Source: Breoghania sp. L-A4
Lineage (GTDB): Bacteria; Pseudomonadota; Alphaproteobacteria; Rhizobiales; Stappiaceae
Assembly: GCF_003432385.1 (NCBI RefSeq)
Contig: NZ_CP031841.1
Span: 2,333,579 to 2,397,578, forward strand
Length of the DNA: 64,000 nt
Reading direction: 5' to 3'
Both the position numbers and the translations under genes were made by a program. Every line of letters begins with the position of its first letter. The first letter of the stretch is position 1. Below, one piece after another: positions 8,006-18,196 of this stretch. Below the pieces are notes generated by a model, which was not told where the DNA came from, made no database searches, and was given only the letters and a program-made list of their open reading frames with translations.

Positions 8006-9199
8006 ATGACGGGTCCGGTCTTGAAGTTTTCCCGAGAGGAATATTCCGCGCGCCTTGCCAAGACCCGCCAGGCCATGGTGGCCAAGGGCATTGATCTGCT
8101 GATTGTCAGCGATCCGTCCAACATGGCCTGGCTCACCGGCTATGACGGCTGGTCCTTTTACGTGCATCAGGCCGTTATCGTGGCCATGGACGGGGAACCG
8201 GTGTGGTTTGGCCGCGGTCAGGACGGAAATGGCGCCAGACGCACCACCTATCTCGAGCATGACAACATCGTCAGCTATCCCGACAATTATGTGCAGTCGA
8301 CCGAGCGTCACCCGATGGATTTTCTTTCCACGGTGCTGACCGGCCGGGGCTGGGGCAACCGCATCATCGGCGTGGAAATGGACAACTACTGGTTTTCCGC
8401 CGCCGCCTTCGCGTCGCTCAACAAGCATCTGCCCAACGCCCGGTTTATCGATGCGACCGCCCTGGTGAATTGGCAGCGCGCGGTGAAGAGCCCCACCGAG
8501 ATCGTCTACATGCGCAATGCGGCGCGCATCGTGGAAGCAATGCATGCGCGCATTCTCGACACCATCGAGGTGGGCATGCGCAAGTGCGATCTGGTCGCCG
8601 AGATCTATGATGCAGGCACGCGGGGTGTGGACACGCCGCAGGGCCGCATCGGCGGCGATTACCCGGCCATCGTGCCTCTGCTGCCCTCCGGCGTGGATGC
8701 CTCCACGCCGCATCTCACCTGGGACGACAAGCCGATGCGGGCCAATGAGGGCACCTTCTTCGAGATCGCCGGCTGCTACAACCGCTACCACTGCCCGTTG
8801 TCGCGCACCGTGTTTCTCGGCAAGCCGACGCAGGAGTTCCTTGACGCGGAGAAGGCGACGCTGGAAGGCATGGAGGCGGGGCTCGAGGCGGCCCGGCCCG
8901 GCAACACCTGCGAGGACATCGCGCTTGCCTTCTTCGGCGTGCTGAAGAAATACGGGATCACCAAGGACAACCGCACCGGCTACCCGATCGGGCTCAGCTA
9001 TCCGCCCGACTGGGGCGAGCGCACCATGAGCCTGCGCCCGGGCGACCGGACCGTGCTCGAACCGGGCATGACGTTCCATTTCATGACCGGACTGTGGCTC
9101 GAGAACATGGGCCTGGAAATCACCGAATCCCTCCTGATCACCGAGACGGGCGTCGACTGCCTCGCGGACGTGCCGCGCCAGCTCTTCGTGAAGGACTAG
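8006..9199 (+). CDS. eutD: EutD/DoeA, ectoine hydrolase (M24 peptidase fold)
   Basis: A 397-residue protein of the Xaa-Pro aminopeptidase (M24) family. It opens the ectoine ring to N-alpha-acetyl-L-2,4-diaminobutyrate, the compound linked to EnuR induction. The ATG at 8006 gives the expected MTGPVLKFSREEY start; a TTG at 7988 would add six residues. Its length is close to that of Halomonas DoeA (about 399 residues, recalled). EutE follows three bases after the stop. Confidence 0.9.
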   Translation: MTGPVLKFSREEYSARLAKTRQAMVAKGIDLLIVSDPSNMAWLTGYDGWSFYVHQAVIVAMDGEPVWFGRGQDGNGARRTTYLEHDNIVSYPDNYVQSTERHPMDFLSTVLTGRGWGNRIIGVEMDNYWFSAAAFASLNKHLPNARFIDATALVNWQRAVKSPTEIVYMRNAARIVEAMHARILDTIEVGMRKCDLVAEIYDAGTRGVDTPQGRIGGDYPAIVPLLPSGVDASTPHLTWDDKPMRANEGTFFEIAGCYNRYHCPLSRTVFLGKPTQEFLDAEKATLEGMEAGLEAARPGNTCEDIALAFFGVLKKYGITKDNRTGYPIGLSYPPDWGERTMSLRPGDRTVLEPGMTFHFMTGLWLENMGLEITESLLITETGVDCLADVPRQLFVKD

Positions 9200-9202
9200 A
9201 CC

Positions 9203-10242
9203 ATGCCGTCATCCCACGACTCCGCCCCCCTGCAGACCCCGATGCTGCGTCCGTCGCTGATTTCGCCCACCGTCGACTTCGACCGCGACGGCCTGCAGCA
9301 TGGACTATTGCGCCTGCCGTATTCCCGCGATGATTCCGCCTGGGGGTCCGTGATGATTCCGGTTTGCGTCATCAAGAATGGCTCCGGCCCGGTGGCGCTG
9401 CTGTCGGGCGGCAACCACGGAGACGAATACGAGGGCCGCTGGCACTCTACGATCTGGCGGCGAAGCTGAAGCCGGAGGAGGTGAACGGCACGGTGATCAT
9501 CGTCCCTGCGATGAATTATCCCGCTTTTCAGCTCGGCACGCGCACCTCGCCGGTCGACAAGGGCAACATGAACCGGTTGTTCCCGGGCAAGCCCGACGGC
9601 ACGGTGACGGAAAAGATCGCCGACTATTTCCAGCGTCACCTGTTGCCGATGGCCGATATCGTGCTCGATTTCCACTCCGGCGGCCGCACGCTCGATTTCC
9701 TGCCCTTCTGCGCGGCTCATGTGCTCGAGGACAAGGAGCTGGAAGCCCGCGCGATGGCGGCGGTCGAGGCGTTTTCCGCGCCCTATTCGGCGCGCATGCT
9801 GGAGATCGACGCGATCGGCATGTACGACACGGCGGCGGAGGAACAGGGCAAGGTGTTTGTCACCACGGAACTGGGCGGCGGCGGCACGGCGCGCGCCGCA
9901 ACGGTGCGCATCGCGCGGCTCGGGGTCATGAATGTGCTCAAGCACGCCGGCATCGTCGCCGGTCCCGTTCAGAGCAAGCCGACGCGCTGGCTCGACATGC
10001 CGTCCGTCGACTGCTTCTCGTTTTCCGAAGACGAGGGCCTCTACGAGACGATGGTCGATCTTGGCGAGCGCGTGACCAAGGGCGACGTCATCGCCCGCGT
10101 ACATTCGATCACCCGCACCGGACGCCCGTCACATGACATTCGCGCCAAACTTTCCGGCGTGCTGGCGGCGCGGCATTTCCCGGGCCTGATCAAATCCGGC
10201 GACTGCGCCTCTGTCGTGGCGGTATTCTCGGACGAGATGTAA
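9203..10242 (+). CDS. eutE: EutE/DoeB, N-acetyl-diaminobutyrate deacetylase (frameshifted in this sequence)
   Basis: A zinc deacetylase of the succinylglutamate desuccinylase/aspartoacylase family; restoring one base gives about 346 residues. The first frame carries the zinc motif GGNHGDEYEG and then loses sense, while homology resumes in the next frame at PLALYDLAAKLKPEE. The break is at 9433-9437 (GAGGGCCGCTG), where one G or C appears to be missing. DFHSGGRTLDFLPF is a further conserved site. The enzyme removes acetate to give 2,4-diaminobutyrate. Because both halves are intact, a sequencing error is likelier than a dead gene. The downstream aminotransferase and dehydrogenase genes of the pathway are not in this window. 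Confidence 0.85.
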
Positions 10243-10246
10243 GCTC

Positions 10247-10813
10247 TCAGGACGGCGTCGCCCGGCTTTCTGCCAGGTCGTTCCAGACGCGCTGCTCCGT
10301 GAGCTTGCCCCCATCGGTGGTGAATCGGTCGATGAAGCGGATGCCGGAGAAGGCTGTGCCGTCCGGCCACTCGCCGGACAGCGTTCCGAAGCAATAGACG
10401 ACCATGCCGGTCTCACCGAAGCATTCGTCGAAGCCCTGATAGGTCTTCGTCACGAAGCGATAACGCTGCGCGCCCCACGCCACGAGCTCCTCAAGCGTCG
10501 TGAACACCGCGCCGCCGGGAAACGTCATGCGGAACCCGTCGGCGAGACAGTCTCTTGCCGCATCGAGATCCCGGGCCTGCATCGCGCGGAGAAAGTCCCG
10601 TACCAGGTCCGTGGCGCCGGGCAGGGGCGGCCCCGGCGTCCGCGAGACGCGGCCGCGCATGTAGCTTGTGGGTTTCACCTCCTCGATCGCAACGGTAATG
10701 CCGTCGAGCGGCGCCGCGATGGTGGCGCGGACGGCATCCGTCAGGCGGGTTGCGAGCGTCCGTCTTGTTTCGTCGTCATATCCCTCGATCAGCGTCATGC
10801 GGATGACCGGCAT
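10247..10813 (-). CDS. 4-oxalocrotonate tautomerase domain fused to a SnoaL/NTF2-like domain
   Basis: A 188-residue protein with two domains. Residues 1-62 resemble a 4-oxalocrotonate tautomerase, including the catalytic Pro immediately after Met (MPVIRMTLIEGY) and the GITVAIEEV strand. Residues about 75-185 resemble a SnoaL/NTF2-like domain (DLVRDFLRAMQARDLDAARD). A strong AAGGAGG site precedes the ATG, which faces the GntR gene across 95 bp. Tautomerases isomerise enol/keto or unsaturated acids; NTF2-like domains bind or modify small molecules. The position suggests a part in the neighbouring catabolic pathway. The substrate is unknown and this fusion is not one I recognise. Confidence 0.75.
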   Translation of the reverse strand: MPVIRMTLIEGYDDETRRTLATRLTDAVRATIAAPLDGITVAIEEVKPTSYMRGRVSRTPGPPLPGATDLVRDFLRAMQARDLDAARDCLADGFRMTFPGGAVFTTLEELVAWGAQRYRFVTKTYQGFDECFGETGMVVYCFGTLSGEWPDGTAFSGIRFIDRFTTDGGKLTEQRVWNDLAESRATPS

Positions 10814-10853
10814 TGTGTTCCTCCTTGCACGAAGAAATGTTTCATGAGCACAA

Positions 10854-10882
10854 TTGACATAATGGTATAAGGATATACCATT
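10854..10882. promoter_or_regulatory. Promoter and candidate GntR operator in the divergent gap
   Basis: A perfect inverted repeat, AATGGTATA-AGGA-TATACCATT (10861-10882), lies 27 bp before the GntR-family ATG. A TTGACA box (10854-10859) starts just upstream, and TACCAT (10876-10881, 16-bp spacing) could serve as the -10, placing the palindrome between the two. GGTATA...TATACC resembles the symmetric sites of the HutC branch of GntR regulators. It could control both divergent genes. Confidence 0.55.
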
Positions 10883-10908
10883 AGATCCGCAAACAGCGAG
10901 AACATGCG

Positions 10909-11763
10909 ATGGCCGGTGCGGACCCCAACGACGCGAACACCACGGACGGCACGGCCGGCTGGCCCTACGGGCGTCTCGACGCCAACACCCGCGTGCCGCT
11001 GTATCACCAGATTTTCCTGATCCTCCGCAACCGCATCTACGGCGGCGACCTGATCGCTGGGTGTCTTGTTCCCGGCGAGCAGGATCTGGCCGCCGAATTC
11101 CGGGTCTCGCGGATCACCGCCAAGCGCGCGCTCAACGAGCTCGCCGACGCTGGTCTCGTGGTGCGCGAACGCGGCCGCGGCACGCGGGTCATCAAGCGCC
11201 CCCCGGCGCCCGCCGTCACCTCGTCGATCGAGGGCTGGCTTGAAAATATCTCGCTCATGGGAATCTCGACGACGGCGCGTGTCCTGGCTTTCGGCTATGT
11301 CGCGGCCAGTGAGGACATCGCCCATGCGCTGGACATCGAGCCTGGCACCGAGGTGCAGCACGCGGTGCGCGTGCGCAGCCTCGATGGCGAACCGATGTCC
11401 TATCTCGTGACCTACGTGCCGGCTGAAATCGGCAGCCAGTTTGATCGCGACGATCTCGACGCCCAGCCGCTTCTGCACCTGCTTGAGATGGCCGGCGTCG
11501 ATGTCGCCTCCGCGCGCCAGACGATCTCGGCGACCGTCGCGGATCCGGAGGTCGCCAGCGCGCTGTCGATGCCCGCCGGCGGGCCGCTGATCGAGGTCAG
11601 GCGCGTTGTGTGTGACGGGTCGGAGAGACCTGTCGAGTATCTCCGGGTGCTGTATCGCCCGGATGTCTACCGCTTTGAAATGTCGATGCGCCGAGTGCGC
11701 GAACAAGAAGGCATGCGGTGGGCAACCTTGAAGTCATCGCCGGTCCCCGCCGGTGATGGATAA
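10909..11763 (+). CDS. GntR-family regulator, HutC/UTRA type
   Basis: A 284-residue regulator: a GntR winged helix at about residues 25-95 (PLYHQIFLILRNRIYGGDL; FRVSRITAKRALNELADAGL) followed by a UTRA ligand-binding domain to the C-terminus. UTRA domains bind small metabolites, often the pathway substrate or product. It stands at the head of a long gene row running to 25066 and faces a perfect palindrome, so it probably represses or activates that cluster in response to the substrate. The ligand cannot be predicted. Confidence 0.88.
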   Translation: MAGADPNDANTTDGTAGWPYGRLDANTRVPLYHQIFLILRNRIYGGDLIAGCLVPGEQDLAAEFRVSRITAKRALNELADAGLVVRERGRGTRVIKRPPAPAVTSSIEGWLENISLMGISTTARVLAFGYVAASEDIAHALDIEPGTEVQHAVRVRSLDGEPMSYLVTYVPAEIGSQFDRDDLDAQPLLHLLEMAGVDVASARQTISATVADPEVASALSMPAGGPLIEVRRVVCDGSERPVEYLRVLYRPDVYRFEMSMRRVREQEGMRWATLKSSPVPAGDG

Positions 11764-11820
11764 GACAGTGGGAACACCGGGGACTACCGAGCGCAGACCA
11801 GTAATTTACGGGAGATTGTC

Positions 11821-13053
11821 ATGACCGATACCACAGGGGCGGGCGGAATGCGCCGCCGCGACTTCCTCGCAACCAGTGCCGCCGCTCTCGGCGTCGGCCT
11901 CACCGGCTTTCCGGCCGTCCTGCGTGCGCAGGCCGCTCCGGTGAAGATAGGCCTGATCCATCCGGTGTCCGGCTTTATCGCCTTTTCCGGCAGCCAGTGC
12001 CGCGAAGGCGCGATGATGGCGATTGCCGACATCAATGCGGCCGGCGGCATCAAGTCGCTCGGTGGAGCCAGGATCGAGGCGATGCTCGCCGACAGCCAGG
12101 GCAAGCCGGATATCGGCGCGGCCGAGGTGACCAAGATGGCTGAAGCGGGTGTCACGGGCATTGTCGCCGGCTATTCCTCCGCGATCTCGCTGGCGACCTC
12201 GCAGGAAGCGGCCAAGACCAACACGCCGCATGTGGTTGATGTCGGCGTTTCCGACAAAATCGTGCAGCGCGGGCTGTCCAATACGTTCCGCTTCGGTCCG
12301 GGCTATGGCGTGATCGCCAAATTCGCCGTCGACAATCTGGCCGCGATCAACGCCATGACCGATACGCCGGCGAAGACGGCGATGATCATCCATGAGGAAT
12401 CGCTGTTCGGCACGGGCACCGCGGGTCTGTTGCAGAAGGAACTGCCGGGCAAGGGGATCGAGGTCGTCGATGTCATCAAGCACGCCAACCCGACGCGCGA
12501 CTTCACCAACATCGTGCTGCAGATCAAGGCCAAGAAGCCGGATCTGATCATCCCGGCGAACTATTACAACGAATATGTGCTGCTTGCCCGCACGCTGCGC
12601 CAGCAGCGCGTCGAGGCCAAGGGCATCTATTCGGTGCTCGGTGGCGCCGCGTCGAACTACAAGTTCGTGCACGAGTTCCCCGAAGCCGCCGAATACATCA
12701 TGGACTGCAACCACTGGTTCAATCCGAAATCGGACGTGGCGCAGGCGCGCAAGGCGGCGGCGGAAGCCAAGGGCCTGATCTACACCTATGAGGTGTTCCT
12801 CGCCTACAACGCCGTCGTGGCGCTGGCCGACGCCATCGAACGTGCGGGCTCGACCGACTCCGAAGCGGTGAACGCGGCGCTGGCGTCCTCCACCCTGGAC
12901 ATGTCCTACATGCCCTATGGTCCGACCAGTATGATCGACGGTCAGAATGTCGGCGCCCAGCCGGTCAACACCCAGGTGCTGAACGGCGACATCGAGGTGA
13001 TCTTCCCGCAGGCCTACGCCTCGGCGAAGCCCGTCTTCCCGATGCCGTCCTGA
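11821..13053 (+). CDS. Liv-type ABC transporter substrate-binding protein (Tat signal)
   Basis: A 410-residue family 6 periplasmic binding protein (amide/urea/branched-chain type), with a twin-arginine signal in the first 38 residues (MRRRDFLATSAAALG). The mature part begins PVKIGLIHPVSGFIAFSG, typical of FmdD/UrtA/LivK relatives. It is the first gene after the regulator and is followed by two permeases and two ATPases. Relatives bind amides, urea or carboxylates, which suits a nitrogen-containing ring compound, but the ligand is unknown. Confidence 0.85.
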   Translation: MTDTTGAGGMRRRDFLATSAAALGVGLTGFPAVLRAQAAPVKIGLIHPVSGFIAFSGSQCREGAMMAIADINAAGGIKSLGGARIEAMLADSQGKPDIGAAEVTKMAEAGVTGIVAGYSSAISLATSQEAAKTNTPHVVDVGVSDKIVQRGLSNTFRFGPGYGVIAKFAVDNLAAINAMTDTPAKTAMIIHEESLFGTGTAGLLQKELPGKGIEVVDVIKHANPTRDFTNIVLQIKAKKPDLIIPANYYNEYVLLARTLRQQRVEAKGIYSVLGGAASNYKFVHEFPEAAEYIMDCNHWFNPKSDVAQARKAAAEAKGLIYTYEVFLAYNAVVALADAIERAGSTDSEAVNAALASSTLDMSYMPYGPTSMIDGQNVGAQPVNTQVLNGDIEVIFPQAYASAKPVFPMPS

Positions 13054-13067
13054 CACGCAGGCATCCT

Positions 13068-13086
13068 GGCGGAGCGGTGCTCCGCC
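13068..13086. terminator. Stem-loop between binding protein and permease genes
   Basis: GGCGGAGC (13068-13075) pairs perfectly with GCTCCGCC (13079-13086) around a three-base loop, 15 bases after the binding-protein stop. No T-run follows. It probably protects the binding-protein mRNA or partly attenuates transcription, like the stem after ehuB. Confidence 0.45.
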
Positions 13087-13111
13087 GGGCCCATTCCAGC
13101 CCGGGTCGATC

Positions 13112-13984
13112 ATGATCGAGCTTTCAATTCTCATTCCGTCGGTGCTCAACGGGCTCACAACCGGTGCGCTCTACGCGCTGGTGGCGCTCGGCTTGACGCT
13201 GATCTACGGCGTGCTGCACATCATCAATTTCGCGCATGGCGCGTTGCTGATGGTGGGTCTCTACGCGGTCTATTATCTCAACGTGCAGTTCGGCATCGAT
13301 CCATACGTCGCCCTGCTGATCGTGCCGCCGGGCATGTTCATTCTCGGCTACGCCTTGCAGCGCGGCATCATCAGCCGCGCCAGCCACGGCCGCGACGAGA
13401 ACATCCTTCTGGTGACCCTCGGGCTGGCGATCATCATCGAGAACCTGTCGCTGTTCGTGTTCAAGTCGGACACGCGGGTGGTCGACACGCCGTATTCCTT
13501 CGAGGTCGTCGAGCTTTTCGGCGCCTTCCTGCCGCTGCCCAAGGTCTTCGCCTTCATCGGCGCCTTCGTCACCGCAGCCCTGCTGTGGCTGCTGATGTCA
13601 AAGACCGACCTTGGCCGCGCCATCCGCGCGCTCGCCAAGGAGCGCAAGGGCGCGCAACTGGTCGGCATCGACACGAACCACGTCTTCGCCATGAGCTTCG
13701 GACTTGGCGTGGCCTGTCTTGGCGTCGCCGCCTGCCTGCTTCTGCCCAGCTACTACGTCAATCCGCAGGTGGGCACGGGCTTCGTTCTCATCGCCTTCAC
13801 CATCGTGGTCCTCGGCGGCATGGGCTCGTTCGTCGGCGCCTTGATTGGCGGCTTGATCATCGGTGTCGTCGAGGCGCTGGGCGGGCTGTTTCTCGGCGAA
13901 AGTCTCGGTCAGATCGGCATCTTCGTCATCTTCATCGGGGTGCTGATTTTCCGGCCGACCGGCCTGCTCGGTCACAAGGTATGA
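13112..13984 (+). CDS. Branched-chain/amide ABC transporter permease, LivH type
   Basis: A 290-residue integral membrane protein of the LivH/UrtB family, with the conserved start (SVLNGLTTGALYALVALGLT) and the segment LIYGVLHIINFAHGALLMVG. It pairs with the LivM-type protein whose start overlaps its stop (ATGA). It forms half of the channel for the compound bound by the preceding protein. Confidence 0.88.
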   Translation: MIELSILIPSVLNGLTTGALYALVALGLTLIYGVLHIINFAHGALLMVGLYAVYYLNVQFGIDPYVALLIVPPGMFILGYALQRGIISRASHGRDENILLVTLGLAIIIENLSLFVFKSDTRVVDTPYSFEVVELFGAFLPLPKVFAFIGAFVTAALLWLLMSKTDLGRAIRALAKERKGAQLVGIDTNHVFAMSFGLGVACLGVAACLLLPSYYVNPQVGTGFVLIAFTIVVLGGMGSFVGALIGGLIIGVVEALGGLFLGESLGQIGIFVIFIGVLIFRPTGLLGHKV

Positions 13985-14973
13985 CCTCCATGCGCCAACT
14001 TGCCATTCTCGCCCTGGTCTTCGCGCTGATCGGCACAGTGCCTTTCGCCATCACGACGGATTCCTGGCTCAACATCGTCATCATGACGCTCTACGCGGCA
14101 CTGCTCGGCCAGGCGTGGAACATGCTCGGTGGCTACGGCGGCCAGTTTTCCTTCGGCCACGCGGCGTATTTCGGCACCGGCGCCTATACGGTCGCGGTGC
14201 TGCAGGTTCAGCTCGGGGTCAATCCCTGGATCGGGCTCGCGGCCGGCGGCGCCATGGCCATGCTGGTCGCCGCGATCATCGGCTTCTCGACCTTCCGCTA
14301 TGGGCTGCGCGGCTCCTATTTCGCCCTGGTGACGCTGGCGTTTGCCGAGGTGCTGCGCATCCTGTCCAATTCGCTGGACTTCACGGGCGCGGGCGTCGGC
14401 ATCCTCATCCCGCTGGATGTGGGGGCGGCCAACCTGCAGTTCGCGAGCAAGCACGGATTCTTCTGGCTGATCTGGGCCATGACGCTGGCCGCCTGTCTCA
14501 CCGTATGGTGGATCGGCAATTCGCGCTTCGGCGCCCAGCTCATGGCGGTGCGCGACAACGAGGACGCGGCCCGCGCGCTCGGCGTCAACGCGTTCCGGGT
14601 CAAGATGGGCGCGATCGTGCTCTCCGGCCTGTTCGCCGGTCTCGCCGGCGTCTTTTACGCGCAGTATTTCCTCTATCTCGATCCGCACATCGCCTATGGC
14701 GCCGCCGTGTCGATCGAAAGCCTCCTGGTGCCGATCGTCGGCGGCATCGGAACGCTGTTCGGCCCGCTGCTGGGCGCCGCCGCCTTGCATGCGCTTTCGG
14801 AAGTGACGCGCTGGATCATCGGCGACGTGCCGGGCATATCGCTGGTGCTCTATGGCGTGCTGCTGGTCTGCATGGTGCTGTTCATGCCGCGCGGCTTCGC
14901 CGGTCTGATCGGCAAGCTTCAGCGCAAGCCGCGCGACAAATCCGCCGCCCGACCGGAGCCGCGCCATGCTTGA
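13981..14973 (+). CDS. Branched-chain/amide ABC transporter permease, LivM type
   Basis: A 330-residue LivM/UrtC-family permease. The signature segment NMLGGYGGQFSFGHAAYFGT is near residues 42-61, followed by multiple hydrophobic helices. The ATG at 13981 overlaps the previous stop; the ATG at 13990 is possible. Its stop overlaps the next ATPase gene by eight bases, confirming one operon. Confidence 0.88.
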   Translation: MTSMRQLAILALVFALIGTVPFAITTDSWLNIVIMTLYAALLGQAWNMLGGYGGQFSFGHAAYFGTGAYTVAVLQVQLGVNPWIGLAAGGAMAMLVAAIIGFSTFRYGLRGSYFALVTLAFAEVLRILSNSLDFTGAGVGILIPLDVGAANLQFASKHGFFWLIWAMTLAACLTVWWIGNSRFGAQLMAVRDNEDAARALGVNAFRVKMGAIVLSGLFAGLAGVFYAQYFLYLDPHIAYGAAVSIESLLVPIVGGIGTLFGPLLGAAALHALSEVTRWIIGDVPGISLVLYGVLLVCMVLFMPRGFAGLIGKLQRKPRDKSAARPEPRHA

Positions 14974-15704
14974 GGTTCGCGACATCTGCAAGTCGTTTGG
15001 CGGCGTTCACGCCTCCAGCCATGTGACGCTGAGCGTGCCGGAGGGCAGGATCACGTCGCTGATCGGCCCAAACGGCGCGGGGAAGACGACGCTGTTCGCC
15101 CTGATCACCGGATTTCACAAGCCCGACGCGGGCTCCGTCAGTTTTCTGGGTGAGGACATCACGGGCATGGCGCCGGACGCCATCGCGCGCCGCGGCATGA
15201 TCCGGACGTTCCAGATTGTCCAGCCCTTCGCGGGCCAGAGCGTGCGCGAGAACATCGCGGTGGGCGCGCATCTGCGCATCAAGTCACGCCGTGACGCGCT
15301 CGCAAAGGCGGAAGCCGTGGCGCGCCAGGTGGGGCTTGGCGACCGGCTCGAGATGGACGCCGCCTCGCTGACGGTGGCCGGACGCAAGCGACTGGAGGTG
15401 GCCCGGGCGCTGGCGACGGACCCGAAGCTGATCCTCTTCGATGAAGTGCTGGCCGGGCTGAACCCGTCCGAAATCCGCGATGTGATCCCGGTGATCCAGG
15501 CGATCCGCGAGGCGGGCGTCACCATCGTGCTGATCGAGCACGTGATGCAGGCGGTGATGAGCCTGTCGGAACACACCTGGGTGCTGAACCAGGGCGAACT
15601 GATCGCCGAAGGCGCGCCGCGTGACGTGGTCAGCGACCCGCGGGTCATCGAGGCCTATCTGGGCAAGGGCATGGCGGCGCGGATCGCGGCGCGGGAGGCA
15701 GCCG

Positions 15705-15712
<8 letters not shown>
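14966..15712 (+). CDS. ABC transporter ATPase, LivG type
   Basis: A 248-residue ATPase. Walker A is at residues 33-41 (GPNGAGKTT) and Walker B is LILFDEVLAGLNPSE. The usual LSGGQ signature is replaced by LTVAGRKRLEVARALA, as is common in LivG/UrtD proteins. It energises the LivHM-type importer with the following LivF. It overlaps both neighbours. Confidence 0.86.
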
Positions 15713-16403
<691 letters not shown>

Positions 16404-16407
<4 letters not shown>

Positions 16408-17693
16408 TGACGTCCCCACAGACACTGGCGCAGAAGATCATTGCCCGCGCGGCGGGGCGCGACACCGTGGTCCCCGGTGAGGTCGTGACAGCGCGCGTGG
16501 ATCTCGCGATGATCCATGATTCCGGCGGCCCGCGCCGCGTCGAGCCGATCCTCAAGGATCTCGGCGTCGGCCTGTTCGACGCGGACAAGGTCGTGCTGAT
16601 CTCGGATCACTTCGTGCCCGGCGACACCGACGAGGGCGCGCGCATTCTCGAACTCACCCGCCAGTGGGCGCGCGAGCGCAAGGTTACTTTTCATGACGGT
16701 GAAGGCATCTGTCACGTGGTCCTGCCCGAGCGGGGACATCTGAAACCCGGCATGTTCGTCGTGGGCGGCGACAGCCACTCACCGACGGGCGGGGCGTTCG
16801 GCACCTACATGTTCGGCGTCGGCGCCACCGAGATGGCGGGCGTGCTGGCCACCGGCGAGATCTGGCTGACGGTCCCCGAAACCATCCTGCTGGAATGGCA
16901 GGGCCACCTGCAGCCCGGCGTCACCGCCAAGGACATGATGCTGGCGCTGTGCGGCCGTCTCGGCATGGACGGCGGCCAATATCAGGCCGTGGAATATGCG
17001 GGTGAGGCGATCGCGGCGCTGTCGATGCAGGAGCGCATGACGCTGTCGAACATGGCGGCCGAGCTTGGCGCCCAGGCTGGACTGATCGCACCGGATGAGA
17101 CCACCGCCGACTATCTCGAGGATGTGGGCGGTGACGCGGGCGACTGGCGGGCGCTTCGCACCGATCCCGGCGCCGATCTGCTGGCGCATCATGTCTTCGA
17201 TGCAACGGCGCTCGAGCCGCAGGTGGCGGCTCCGCATTCCCCGGCCAATGCCGCGTCGATCTCGGATGCGCCGGCCACGCCCATCGACGTGGCTTACATC
17301 GGCGCCTGCACCGGCGCGAAATACGAGGATCTGAAGCGCGCCGCCGGCATCCTGCGCGGACGGACGCTGGCGCCCTCCGTCGAACTGATGGTCGCGCCCG
17401 CCACGCGGCGGGATCAGGATCGTGCCGCGGCGGAGGGCATCATGGCGGTCTTCGAGGAGGCAGGCGCGCGGATCCTGCCCAATGCCTGCGGCATCTGCGC
17501 GGGCTACGGCACCGACCGGCTCGGCGAGAACGTCACCTGCATTTCCTCGACAGCCCGCAACTTCAAGGGCCGGATGGGGGCTGCGTCGTCCCAGGTCTGG
17601 CTGGGGTCGCCTTTGACGGTCGCGGCCTCGGCCATCACCGGGCGGATCAGCGACCCGCGCGACTTTCTCACCGGCAAGGAGGAGGGCGCATGA
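16404..17693 (+). CDS. Aconitase-family dehydratase, large subunit (LeuC/DmdA-like)
   Basis: A 429-residue Fe-S dehydratase large subunit. GDSHS is at residues 122-126 and the three predicted cluster cysteines are C302 (IGACTGAKYEDL), C362 and C365 (NACGICAGYG). The next gene encodes the matching small subunit. Such pairs reversibly hydrate unsaturated di- or tricarboxylates: isopropylmalate, citraconate, maleate or dimethylmaleate. Because a KRCGH-type lyase follows rather than leucine genes, a catabolic hydratase such as 2,3-dimethylmalate dehydratase (DmdA) or a maleate-type hydratase is more likely than LeuC. Substrate unproven. Confidence 0.82.
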
Positions 17694-18196
17694 GCGGGCG
17701 CGTGTTCGTGTTTGGCGATGACATCGACACCGACCAGCTTGCTCCGGGCCAGTACATGAAGGGCGGGCTCGACATGCTCGCCGCGCATTGTCTGGAAGGA
17801 CCGCGGCCCGATTTCGCGTCCACGGTGCGGCCGGGCGATGTGGTCGTGGCCGGCAGGAACTTCGGCATGGGCTCGTCGCGCGAACAGGCGGCGGAAGCCT
17901 TGAAACACCTCGGCGTCGCCGGCGTCGTCGCGCGATCCTTTGCCGGCATCTTCTACCGCAACGCCATTAATCTCGGCCTGCCCGTCCTCGTCGCAAAGGA
18001 TCTCGATGCCGTTCATGACGGCGATGTGGCCGAATTCGATGTCGAGGGCGGCGAACTGCGGCTGGTGAATACAAACCGGACGGTGCGGCTCGAGCCGTTG
18101 CCCGACAATCTCAAGCGAATGCTCGCCGACGGCGGCCTGGTGCCGCATCTGAAGAAGCGCTTTGCGGCAGAGCGCGACAAGGAAACAAGCACATGA
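17690..18196 (+). CDS. Aconitase-family dehydratase, small subunit (LeuD/DmdB-like)
   Basis: A 168-residue swivel-domain subunit with the hallmarks GDDIDTDQLAPG (residues 9-20), NFGMGSSREQAA and FYRNAINLGLP. It completes the active site of the preceding large subunit. It overlaps both neighbours by four bases. Small subunits set much of the substrate preference, but the specificity residues cannot be read confidently here. Confidence 0.85.
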   Translation: MSGRVFVFGDDIDTDQLAPGQYMKGGLDMLAAHCLEGPRPDFASTVRPGDVVVAGRNFGMGSSREQAAEALKHLGVAGVVARSFAGIFYRNAINLGLPVLVAKDLDAVHDGDVAEFDVEGGELRLVNTNRTVRLEPLPDNLKRMLADGGLVPHLKKRFAAERDKETST

